DNA of 64,000 nucleotides from Endothia cerciana (Eukaryota > Ascomycota > Sordariomycetes > Diaporthales > Cryphonectriaceae), in contig JALRMH010000009.1 of the NCBI GenBank assembly GCA_026119935.1, positions 434,001 through 498,000 of the forward strand, given 5' to 3'. How positions within the stretch are numbered: the stretch's first letter is position 1; every line of letters starts with the position of its first letter. The notes under the pieces were generated by a model. The model made no database searches. It was not told where the DNA came from and worked only from the letters and a program-made list of their open reading frames with translations. Positions 24,906 through 35,339 of this stretch are shown here, in pieces. A program made the position numbers and the translations under genes.

Positions 24906-26446
24906 TCATCGTGCCGACCTTCCCCGGTTCCGCCGGGACACTCTGCAGACAAGTCCCCTTTGGGCGACAAACCAGTAGTCACGCAGCGACCACTCCCTGT
25001 CGGGATGCGAGAGCTCGAGGTCGAACCTTCGGAGCAGCTGCGGCACCAGCTTGGACATCTCCAGCAGGGACACGTTCTTGCCCAGGCAGGTCCTGCTCCC
25101 GCCGCCAAACTGACGCAAGCAAGCAATCATCAGCACTGGAGACCAGAGGTGGGAGAAATGCATCAGGTTATAGCATCGAAAGACAGGGGGAAGGTGAAAC
25201 AATGTAGGGTCATACCGCCAGGAAGTTCCGTTCCATCAGCTTCAGCTCCTTCTCGTCGGCCTCAAGCCACCTCTCGGGCCGAAACGCATCTGCATCATCA
25301 CCATAGACGTCCTTCGCTCCAGCAGCGACCCACGGGTTGACGCCAACCACAGTGCCCTCCCCGAGCCAGACATCGCCAAGTTGTGCCCCCCCTCGAGGGA
25401 CGACCCGCTCGAGCAGGAGCCCGACCGCCGGGTGCATGCCTGGGGAGCAGGGACATATCAGCTTCACGTGCTCCCCCCCCCCCCCAACCGCGTCATCCAT
25501 CTCGACACCTAGGGCTGGATCGGGGGCTTACGTAGGGCTTCCTTGATGGCGGCCTGGAGGTACTCGAGCTCCAGCGCCTCCGCGAACGTGACCGGGTCCG
25601 AGAGCCGGCCCCCGGCCTCTGCCTCGTCGATCTCCGCCAGGAGCCTTCGTTTGCACTCGGGGCCGCGGCAGAGGTAGTAAAAGATCGCTCGCAGTGATAT
25701 CGCCGTTGTGTCGCTGCCAGCGAAGCTATGGGTGGGAATAGATATCTCAGCACAGGTACAGTTTTAGTAGAGGCCTCGAGCCAGATCAAAACCCCACGCG
25801 GGGGAGGCTGTCACGTACACGCTGCCAGAAGCATGCATCAGCAACTCCGAGTCATCCATGACCTGCTCGCCATCCTCGAAGCGCTTGAACCGGGCCAGCA
25901 GGGTCCTTCGTCCCGGCCGTGTTGAACTCCTTGTCCTTGTACCGCTGCAGCTGCTGCCGCGTAAAGTCCACGATGTAGCTCGAGGAGTTGAGCGCCGCGG
26001 GGCCCGGGACGAAGGTGGCAGCCCAGCTGAACACGGCGTTCCCGAAGAGGAGCCTGTGCAGGTACGGCGTCTGGCCCACGATGCTGTTGTACACTTGCCG
26101 CCCCTGGATCGCGCGGTTGATGTTGCGGATGTCGGCCTCCCGGTCCAGGAAGCCCAGCCGGTTGGAGAAGGTAACCGACGAGATGACGTCCCAGGCGTAC
26201 CAGTGGGCCCAGTCCCCCAGGTCGATGTCCCGGCCGGCGAGCCCCTCGAGCTTCCGGCCCAGGATGGCAGAGCAGGCGTCGTCCAGGGGCTCGAGCTCCT
26301 TCGTCGTGCTCATCGAGAAGGCGGCACCGACCGGCCTCTTCATGGCCCTGTGGCTCAGCTCGTCGCGCTCGGAGAAGGTCGTGGTCGTCGGCCCCTTGGC
26401 CGTGGTGATATCAAACATCTTGTAGAAGTCGCTCTTTGTGAACTTG
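24906..26446 (-). pseudogene. Cytochrome P450 fragment, N-terminal part missing, one frameshift
   Basis: This is a heme-thiolate monooxygenase with most of the catalytic fold. Exons read as 26446-25819, 25725-25532, 25439-25216 and 25109-24906, with clean GT-AG introns and matching phases. Visible motifs are the I-helix AGSDTT, the K-helix-type alkaline signature around EALRMHPAVGL, FRPERWL, and the heme loop FGGGSRTCLGKN; the end WFVAQRGLVCRV is usual for fungal families. The first recognisable residues, KFTKSDFYKMFD, lie about 100-150 residues into a normal P450. The expected membrane anchor, proline hinge and following region are not found in the 1.3 kb upstream. A single surplus C in the CCC (sense) at 25901-25903 breaks the frame before DLLARFKRFEDGEQV. 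Either an upstream exon has diverged beyond recognition or the gene has been truncated. Confidence 0.85.
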
Positions 26447-27785
26447 CTGCCGAGAGTAGGATGAGTGACCAGAGGGCAACATGCCAGGAGCTGACGATGT
26501 CCAGGCCGTCGTGGCCACGTCTGCTCTGGTCTGTGCCCATCTGCACGGAAGACTCGGGACCAACGATAATCGAACCGAGCCAGGGCGACAGAGGTCACGT
26601 TTGCGCTCGCCGTGAGCCTGGTAACAGGAGGACGCTGTCAGTAATTAAGGTTTCTCCTTCCAATAAAAGGGCAACTGTGATCAGCGGCGCGGCCGAGTCG
26701 CTCTTTGAGACCTGCTTCAGACCCAGATACGACAGTCAGACATGAAGGACGGTGTGATGACGGGGGGTTCTCCGCATGTCCCTCGATATCACTTTGCACT
26801 TAACACCCCGTCGCCGTCGGGACCTCCTCATTGGAGAAACATGGAAGATGACCATCCTCTTCGCCTCAGCCGGGCCGTCAGCTTCAAGAAAAAATGCCGG
26901 TGCGTCGACGGGGCGACGCACATAACCAATCGCGAGCATCGGGACAGGACTACCACTTGCGAACAGATAGATGCATGAGTAGAAGGCGCCCTCCGGAGCC
27001 GGGACATCTGAGGTGAGCGGTTCGTGTCGCGTCCCTCATGTGGAAAATGCCATTGCAAATGTCTTCTCAGTGTATACTTATGGCGTTAGTTATCAACTCC
27101 ATCCTAGGGAGGAATTCATGCTTATAATCCGGTCAATTGTACGCATCAGACCGTTACCAAGCAAACTAGTACTATAGTATAACTATAATTACTCAAGTCC
27201 CAATCAATAAAGGAATGGCTCGAACAGAACCCCAATGCCTGAGAATATGCTTGTGACCGTAGTAAATTACCTATGCATTCAGAGAGGCATACCAATTCTT
27301 TTTAATTGTATAGGACGTCCGATGACAGACTCTACTCCAAGAGGACCTCGACTTTGCGACTCCAAGGTGTCGCTTTTGTGTTGTCTTATAATATAGAAGG
27401 TAGTATCGTGATCGTATTCGTATTCGCGGCCGTGGGCAGTTCTCGGCCGTGCTCACGGCCGAGGACAAAGAAGCGGAGAGTTGGTGGACCGCGCGTGTGT
27501 GAAAATTGCACGGGCGTTCCCTTTTCATGGGCGAATCTTGCCGATCCCCAATTTTAGCGGACGGCCGCGTATAATCCAATTTACCGCCTCTTCTCTTCAC
27601 CCCCTAATACACCTGAGAGCGAAGACCTAACCTCACAGTGATAAGATATCGGGTTTTCCTTGCTTGCTTTGTGGAGAACAACAAACAGCTCTAAGAAGCG
27701 CCCGTCGTCGTCCTTCGTTCTCACCTGGAAGCATCTGACACTTCGTCGTGTTTGCCCCCCCCCCCCCCTCTGCCGTCTTTCAACC
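26447..27785. other. Spacer between P450 fragment and SDR
   Basis: The stretch is AT-richer than its neighbours at about 27060-27330. I searched the minus strand for a P450 N-terminus and saw none. A C-run at about 27757-27769 lies just before the SDR start. Confidence 0.55.
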
Positions 27786-28906
27786 ATGGGGGAGTTCCGG
27801 AACATGGTACGCGTGACCCTGTTCGGGTCGAAGAAGGAGCGCAACCCGGCATCCTTCGAGCCGGCCCGCGACATCCCGTCCATGACCGGCAGGGTCGTCC
27901 TGATCACGGGCGCCGCGGGGGACCTGGGGAGGGTGACGGCGACGGAGCTGGCAAGGCACGGGAGGCCCGCCCGGATCTACGTGGCCGACCTGCCCCCGCG
28001 GGACGAGGGCGCGAGGGCGCAGCTCGTGGGCCGGATCAGGAAGGACGCCTACGGGGAGGCGGGGGAGGGCGGGGGGGCCGCCGAGGGGGAGGGGAGGACC
28101 GAGGTGCGCTTCCTGGACCTCGACCTGGGCTCCTTCGAGAGCATACGGCGGTGCGCGGCCGACTTCCTCGCCAGGGAGAACAGGCTGGACCTCCTGATCC
28201 TGAACGCGGGCATCATCCGCGTCAAGCCCGGCCTGACGGAGGAGGGATATGAGATCCACTTCGGCATCAACTACCTTGGCCACGCGCTCCTGGCCAGGTT
28301 GTTGCTGCCGGTGGTGCTGCGCACAGCGCTGCAGCAACAGGGCGACAGCATCGACGGGCGGAGGCGGGTCGTGATCGTAAGCAGTGAGGGATGGGCGATG
28401 GCACCGAAGGGAGGAATCGTGTTTGAGAAGGTGAAGACTGACTGCGCAGAGATGGTGGGTTGAGACCCCGGGACCTGGTGATCACCAATAGGGGATGAGC
28501 GGTATGCTGACGAGATCATGCTTCGAAGGCCTACACGACGAGATACGGCCAGAGCAAGCTGGCACTCATACACCTCACAAAGCACCTCGCACAGCTCCAT
28601 CCGGAAATCGACGTCGTGACGCTTCACCCGGGGAGGGTCAACACCGGGATGGGAACTGCCCTGGGCAAGGAGAGCCGTCTCGTCAGGATGACCGCGCCCC
28701 TCGCGCCGCTCCTCAGTGTCACCCCAAATGAAGGTGCCAGGAATCACCTATGGACGGCGACGAGTCCGAACGTGGTGAGTGGGAAATATTATGAGCCTGT
28801 CGGTGTGCCCGACAGGGAGGGAGCCAGTGCCAGGGATGAGGAGATGAGGAAGACGCTGTGGGAGTGGACCGAGAACGAGCTGAAGGCAGTGAGCGTGTTG
28901 AAATGA
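27786..28906 (+). CDS. Short-chain dehydrogenase/reductase, intact
   Basis: This is an NAD(P)-dependent SDR of the retinol dehydrogenase/WW-oxidoreductase-like group. Exon 1 is 27786-28454, intron 28455-28528 has GTGGGT and GAAG ends, and exon 2 is 28529-28906; together they code 348 residues in one frame. The cofactor loop is TGAAGDLG, followed by FLDLDLGSF, LILNAG, a VIVSSEG serine, and the catalytic YGQSK at the start of exon 2. TLHPGRVNTGMG is the usual post-active-site loop. The start is taken at the ATG in ACCATGG context; longer in-frame extensions upstream contain a homopolymer run and are less likely. Unlike the other two SDR genes here, it has no frame break. Confidence 0.92.
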
Positions 28907-30235
28907 AATCTTGGTAGTCTCCTGATTACGCACACCTGGGGAGCAGAGGCCGTGACGTTCTTGCAAAGATGATAGTAAGGGATTAGTGAAATGCGCGTCT
29001 TCCATGTCTGGGGCAGCATTGAGGACCCGTCCGGATGACTACAATCACTTGTTGTGTCCAGAAGGTTAGGCGGCTCGAGGGGTCCAGGCTGGACGAGGTG
29101 AACAGGGCAGAAGACAAAGGAGCAGTCGCCCACTTGAAGGCGCTTAAGCCTGCCGAAAGTCTGGTGATGATTATCAAGGAGAAAGGCTCTAACATTTCGC
29201 GACCGCATGTGGCGTTATGGGCAGATAGGCGTCAGGAGCTCTGGGCTGCGTCTTCAAGGAATATCATAGTGGGCGTTGGCGTCACCTTAGCTTAAACCTA
29301 AGTAGTATGCTGACTGGGCATATGCAAAACTATTTACTCCATGCGCCGATCTCCTCTGTACGTAGATATAATTTGACCCAAATGACCTGGGCGCTACCTG
29401 AGTCTACGCGGCACCAGCACGCCACATGGGCGGTCATGATCAAAAGAGAGCCCATGCTAGCTGCTTCAAGAAGAGCTCACACGGCCTGGCTGCGGGATAC
29501 CTATCCTCATTACTAACGACGATAATGATGATAATGATGCACACCGTGTCTGTACTGCTCCCGTTGGAGGAGAGCAAAGCGAACATCGGCATGTAGCCTC
29601 GGAGATCTTGGATCCAGAGGTATGGGCGACTTCCTACGCGACTGGTTGCGTCAGTGGGAGCAGAGCTCTGATCGCTGGATTCCACCCACGGCAACAGCCG
29701 CTTCTCTCGCCTACTGTGTTGTCGTATGGGTTTTCGTCGCGATGGTTCTCCCCTCCTTCTTTGACAATTCGCTGCACCCCTTTACTTCCACGGCGGCGAT
29801 CTGTCTTGGACCAGCTGCTGCGCAAAGCCATATCCGCCTCCGACGTATGACCACCCCTTCCTCTTATCAGCGGACCTGAGAACCGTGTTTGGGGGGGGGG
29901 GGGGTGGGGGGGAGTTGTTGGGAGGTGGCGCTTGGCTGGGCAGACTCGTGACGTGCGTTGGATAACGCGGATGGTGGCTTAAGATGTTCACGTTCCGCGA
30001 GTCCCACGCCGAGCAGTGCCTCGATTCGTGTATTGTCTGAGGACGAAGTCGTATCCGGTCGACGCGGCCGAGAGGGGGACGCCACAGGCCAACAAAACAA
30101 TGCTTCATGACAGATGTTTCGCCATTGCGAGCTGACGTCGGGCCCTCGTTGGCACCTTCGGGGGGAGATCAAGTTCACCATATCACTAGGGATCTGACAG
30201 TGTTCCTGCCAACGTGACAGGAGAAGACAAGGGGT
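28907..30235. other. Intergenic spacer with one possible small membrane ORF
   Basis: Most of this stretch has no coding signal. A + strand ORF at 29622-29879 would code 85 residues with one hydrophobic segment, and is listed separately at low confidence. A G-run lies at about 29890-29911. Confidence 0.5.
29622..29879 (+). CDS. Possible small membrane ORF, unrecognised
   Basis: The 85-residue reading starts MGDFLRDWLRQWEQSSDRW and contains one hydrophobic stretch (SLAYCVVVWVFVAMVLPSF). It could be the start of a spliced gene or chance. It ends just before a long G-run, and I could not find a following exon. Confidence 0.2.
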   Translation: MGDFLRDWLRQWEQSSDRWIPPTATAASLAYCVVVWVFVAMVLPSFFDNSLHPFTSTAAICLGPAAAQSHIRLRRMTTPSSYQRT

Positions 30236-33043
30236 CTAGAGATCTCCAAGCTGATCCCTCGGTATCCCACAGTATGCGGCAAAGACCGAGAGTATATCCT
30301 TTTGCCGGAGGTTAGCGTACGTGAGTTGGGTTGTTAGATCAATAATGGGGGGCCCTGTGTGGCCCCGCGTAAAAGGGGCGAGGTCGGGGAACAGGACAGG
30401 GGGACCGACATCAAACCTACACCCTTGCATACATCCGAAATCCGGGTGCTGGAATAGCTCGAGAGTTCGGATTTGCCTCGTCTCGGCGCGGATCGCAAAC
30501 TTAGCCATCAGCCTGGGGGTTGAGCCTGGCGGCGTCGCTCGCACCACCTTTGCGACGGCGCCCTCGGTGACCTGGCGAAAGTCCCAGGTAGGTAGCACCG
30601 CCTGCTGACCGAGACAGGACGAGCAATTGCCACAGCGACCCTCTGGTGATTTGGCACCAGAAGCTTCTGCGCTGCTCAACGATCTGGTTAGCAAGGCTAT
30701 AGTAAAAGGAGCTGTCTCAAATTCTCAAGATATAAACGGTGAAAGAATGTACAATCTGTGTGGGGTAAACCAAAGATGTGGTCTCGTCCTGGAGAGAGGC
30801 CCAGCAACTTCAAGAAGGCTGATGTACAGGAATGGCATAGTGGGTAGTTGCGGTAAAAGTAGGGTTATGATGGGAAGGAGATGGAGATTTGACTTACGCG
30901 CTAGCCGCGATACAGCGATCTGTAGTGAGTGCCGTGATGGTACGAGCGTACTCCATCGTGTGATTCTGATGCTCTTTTAGACGGTCTGTGTGGGTGACCT
31001 TGATTAGGCTTGCTAAGTCCTCGCTTCGCAGAGGCTTCATGAGTTGATAGACCTGCACCCAAGAGCGAGGCATGGGTTCTAGGTCTAGCGAGCCTTCACG
31101 ACGCAGACGCTCTATTATCCCAAACACATCCTGAAAGCGAATACCAAGAGCCTTCGAAATGCCAAATACATCAAGGGCCTTCCGACCGTCGGCTCTCTGA
31201 GAAGTGTTTTGCGCAAAGGCCCTCGAAATGCGCCGGTTCGGGAGCAAGGCGGGCTGAAACGTTGCCGGGGCGAGATAGAAAGATGGCAAATCCGGTGAAT
31301 CTAGAACCCTAACGTAGCCTTCTTCCTTGTCAAAAACCCTGAATGTGACAGTTTTTATCTGGATTTCCGTCAAATCATAACGAAGAGACAGCAGCGTCTC
31401 GTCCACAGGGAAAAAGCTGCTGACAGGAAACCCCCCGTCTACTTCCTTGAAGAAATCTGCCACAAAACCACGGGTATCTTTGGCCGATGGTTGCATTGCA
31501 CGCAATCTCTGTCGTGTTTCGGCAACCTCCTGGGCGCAAAGAAGAACAGAGTACTGACTGGGTTCGCCGTCCAGTCCCGCCAACCTCATAGCCTTATCCA
31601 TGGAGGACAGTGAAGGGGGTACCGAGTGCGAAATCACGTGTCGAATATCAGGTGCGTCAATCCGTCGTAAGGCGCTTCTGGGCGAGACGATGATATCGTG
31701 CTTGTAGGCGTCGGCCACATGGATATCGCACGACGAGGTGCCGAGTCTTTGCTTGGAGCGCGTGTTAAGAAGAGCTGTTGCGTCAAGACCTTCAGCTTTC
31801 AGCTTGCTTGCGACCCGCACCGCCGTTATCTCATGGTGAACGCTAATGACCGTACGGCCCCGGTTGCGCTCTATGAGTTTGAGTAGGGCCACAAACTTAT
31901 CATGGCCTCGTCGCACTGGGTGGACCCGTATTCGAATATTATGAGGTGCGATATACGGTAGAACAGAGACGGAGTCCTCGGACATGCCGACAATCTCGCG
32001 AACGTCGTTGACGATATCAGACCCCGGGGAGTCCATCGTGCAAATAATGCTTCGCCTCGGCCCGGCAGGCAGAGCGGCGAGGGTGCGGAGCGAGGAATAG
32101 TATTGAGGCGTAGAAAGGCGTGAGAATCGGGAAAGCCGATCTGCTTCTTCAAAAACAAGGGTGCGTATCGGCTTTCTGGCATTTTGTTCCTCTAGCAGTT
32201 TCGTCACGGCCTTGAACTGGGGCTGCTGTTGCGAAAGAAAGAGGACCTGATACTCGCCTCGCTCTACAGCCGCGAAGACTTCTCGCCTGCGGTCCAGAGT
32301 ATCGGTCAACAGCGATGATGTAAAAGAAACGCCAAAGGAGGTTAACAAGCCGGCATACGCTTCAAGGCGAGGTTCTGAAGCTGAGATGACGACGGTGTGA
32401 AGCCCCGAACGGGTGCTTGCAGGGCCACCTGGCACCTCAACCGTCAGTTTTCGCCCTTCCGTGTCTCAGTGTCCTGACGTCGTGATACAGTGTCACGAGC
32501 GGTCAGGTGTGATGACCCAATGGGAAGCTGACACAACGGGCGGCCTGGAGAAGAGACCTCCAGCAAGGACCCTGGAGCATGAGGTTTTACATACTTGTTA
32601 TGTCAGCCGCGATGGCTGTCTTCCGGGTCGTCAGCAGCAGGATGCCTCACCGCATGCCCGAGGGCGCCACCTAGACTTACTATGTAGCTGACGGCTTTAC
32701 CGGTCCTGCCCGGCCACGACATGAGAGCATCTCGACCCGCGAGGATTCGTGAAATGACGGCCTCTTGCTCGGGCCGGAGATCCTTGTGGCCGGTCTTCTC
32801 TCTGAACAGGCGGCGCGCGTCCTCCATTGTCGCCCCAGTCCCAGGCTCAGGCCGCGGGGGCTCGTCTCGCTGGGTGGGAGAACTCGACGGTCTCTGCCGG
32901 GGCGCGAGGGAAGACCCTCCGTGATGCAGCTGCGCAGAGGCCAGCGCCACACGTCCGCTCGTGGAGAAGGGGACCCTCGACCCGGACCTCAAGCAGGACA
33001 GGGGCTTTCCGTAAGGGCGCAGCGCGGTATATCCTCGCCGCAT
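30236..33043 (-). CDS. RecQ-family helicase-like protein with degenerate ATPase motifs
   Basis: The layout is that of a RecQ helicase. Exons are 33043-32681 and 32435-30898, then a last exon beginning at about 30683 (several AG acceptors down to about 30671 keep frame) and ending at 30236; the total is about 782 residues. The first 40 residues are basic and Ser-rich with an FSTSGR motif, like a mitochondrial presequence. Motif 0 is normal (LRPEQEAVISRILAGRD, residues 89-105). Walker A is WPGRTGKA (110-117), lacking the Ser/Thr after Lys. Walker B is FEEAD (216-220) instead of DEAH. The motif V/VI region reads RRIDAPDIRHVI then MRLAGLDGEPS (404-414), where active RecQ has GRAGRDG, so both arginines are leucine. 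A RecQ-type zinc half-site, RCGNCSSC, is in the last exon. It may be an inactive paralogue with a structural role, possibly in mitochondria. Confidence 0.85.
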
Positions 33044-33837
33044 TCCTTCTGTGCTCCGGAGGTGGGGCGTCTATTGTGCTCAATGACCACGGAGCCAAGG
33101 AAAACATGAGAGAGGCGACGTGATGTGAAGGTGAGCTTGAGCCTGTCTGCTTATGTAATAAAGATGGGACCTGGCTGGCTTATGTAACCGTGGAGCTTCC
33201 ATCGTATCCCAGGAACGTAGGCACGGTGGCATGATATTAGGTTAGGTACCTCTGGGAATATCGCCAACTTCACAGCAGTGCGGCACGCCAGGCTATCCAA
33301 GCAGCCCTCAAGCCTGCGGGTGTGGTCCCCTCCTGTGACGATAAAGCAAGGGAGCCTGAACATGGCTCGAGAGCCTGCACCCACCAGTGTGGCCGCTTGC
33401 CGCCAGCAGATGTGATGTCTGCTATGCTTCAACTGCTTCCAGGTGCATCTGCGCCCCCATGGAACAGCGCCTTCATGGCGAGGCGGCATCGCTCTGTGAA
33501 TGCGACGGCTTTACGACGGGGTCGACACGACTAGGAAAAGCAACACGACCAACAGAGGACCTTGGGGCTGGCTTCAGGAGGCGACAATGCGCGGCCGCCA
33601 TGGAGCTCACCGCGGCGTGAAGAGCCAGTCAGCCCTGGGCGATCGATCAGATAGAATCAAACCGCAACGCCGAGCGGAACCATTCGGTCTCGGAGGTATC
33701 AGGCACCTCAAATGTCACCTCACAACCCTGCATTTCGTGCTCATCTTCTTTACGGTCTCTCCTTCGCGCGGTCACCTCGTCCCTGAACGGGTCTATTATC
33801 AGGCAGCCTTAGCACACCCGACGACACGGGACTGTAC
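33044..33837. other. Spacer without recognised gene
   Basis: Open frames here are short and overlap on both strands. The 5' end of the broken gene at 33838 may begin inside this stretch, but I cannot place its start. Confidence 0.4.
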
Positions 33838-35339
33838 CTCTATCCTGTCTGGACGATCAAGGCCTCCCTGACGCTGGTTGCCACCAGCATGCAGGTCGTC
33901 TACTGCGAGATCTCTACGCCTGCGAGTCTCGATGAACACCGTGAGAGCCTCGCCCATAGCCACATCTTCAACGCCATCTACTCCCGCTGCGGAAGTGAGA
34001 TTCTTCCGTCAACGCTGGCGGCAACGGGATGTCTGCATTCCTGGCGTCTGTTCCCGAGGGTATGCTGCTGTACCATGGCAACCTTGAACCAGACATCATC
34101 AATGGCACTGAGTTCCTGGCGTTTGATCCCGAGTTCTCACTCGTGTTTGCCCAGAAGCCCCGTGGTCTGGGCCTGGGAGAAGGCGGTTACGGACCTGGAG
34201 GCGGACGCCCCAGGTTTGATCGCGGACAGCAGCAAAAAAAATCATGAACCCGTTTTCTGGACCCGCGGGTATCACCGAGGGGGCCGAGGATGACGACGGT
34301 CTGACAGGCTGGTTGCACACGTACAAGACGATCAAGGACATCAGCTTGCTTTACATTGACGGACACTCCGCCGCGAAAGGCCAAGGGGGCACCCTTGACT
34401 TTGGCGACCGGGTCATCCTCAACGACACGACATCGGGCGGCGTACAGGAAGAGTGCCAGCGTGCGCAGACATTCTGCAGGTTTGCGAGGGATACCTGGCA
34501 AGGACGGGTTGGCGGGCTGATGCGGCTGGGCGGGGACTTTGAGGTTATCCTGTGCAGCTTCGAGGAGGGGCTCGACCTGGTGAGGAGGGTGAGAACGAAG
34601 GATTCTGGTGATGACGGTCGTGGACGAGGGCCAAGGCAGCGTGATGGTCCTCCCGGAGGGAGCAGGGGGCCGCCGGGCTCCAGACGCTCTGGGTCTGGTG
34701 GTATCGGGGTCCCCAGTGCGACGGCGAATTTCGACCACTTCGTCTCTGCATACGCGTATGGTCTGGACCTGTTTAACCACGAGGGCCGTGAACCAGATCA
34801 GAAGGAAGGTATGATCTGCAGCACGCACGCCTTCGTCCCGAGGTTATGCTAACACGTCCACCAAGACGAACGTCACGTCCCGCGGCTGAACCACACCGCA
34901 AGCCGGGAACTCGATGTTGTCCGCTACGACGTCGAGAAGCTTATCCTTGGCTACAGGCCACGCGGTGTCAGGTTCGACTGGCAAATAGTTGTCGACCAGA
35001 CCGTGGCCAGATACGCCGACAAGCTCGCCGTCCTCGCCAGGCCCGGGGACCAAGCAATTGAAGGGTCCCGTGAGGCCGCCGAGCAACTGCTGGCCCCCTT
35101 CATCGACTGGGAGAAGCGCGACTACCAGGCTGGAGCCGAGCGCCGCGCGACAGAGTATCTTCCCACCACCGCAACGAATGACAGCCTAGCGTATGGCGCT
35201 GTGTATGAGGTGGCTAGGCGCATCTGCACGACGCTCCCTTGGGGCTGTCGGCGGGGAGGATCAGACCGCCGAGGCACTTTCTGGCCAGTTCCAGCGCCTT
35301 GTCAGGCACCTTGACTGGCCCACCTGGAGGCAGGAATAG
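33838..35339 (+). pseudogene. Conserved fungal protein of unknown function, broken by indels
   Basis: The translation matches a family I know from many filamentous fungi only as uncharacterised, probably membrane or secreted, proteins. Recognisable blocks in order are YLYPVWTIKASLTLVATSMQ, HIFNAIYS, NGMSAFLASVPEGMLLYHG, NGTEFLAFDPEFSLVFA, SLLYIDGHSAAK, GTLDFGDRVILND, GDFEVILCSFEEGLDLV, FDHFVSAYAYGLDLF, QIVVDQTVARYADKL and LDWPTWRQE before a stop at 35337-35339. A 57-base intron at 34809-34865 has GTATGA, a GCTAAC branch site and CAAG, and removes an apparent stop. Three shifts interrupt the frame: one base too few near 33997, a shift at the A8 run 34234-34241, and one G too many in the run 35241-35244. 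The true 5' end is not resolved. Confidence 0.65.

Noticed and set aside
33889..34087. A nonsense TGA at about 33996 in the broken conserved gene
   Set aside because: It lies where two frames must be joined; one missing base removes it, so a separate nonsense mutation is not needed.
34853..34855. Stop codon TAA in the same gene
   Set aside because: It is inside a well-formed 57-base intron (GTATGA, GCTAAC, CAAG) and is spliced out.
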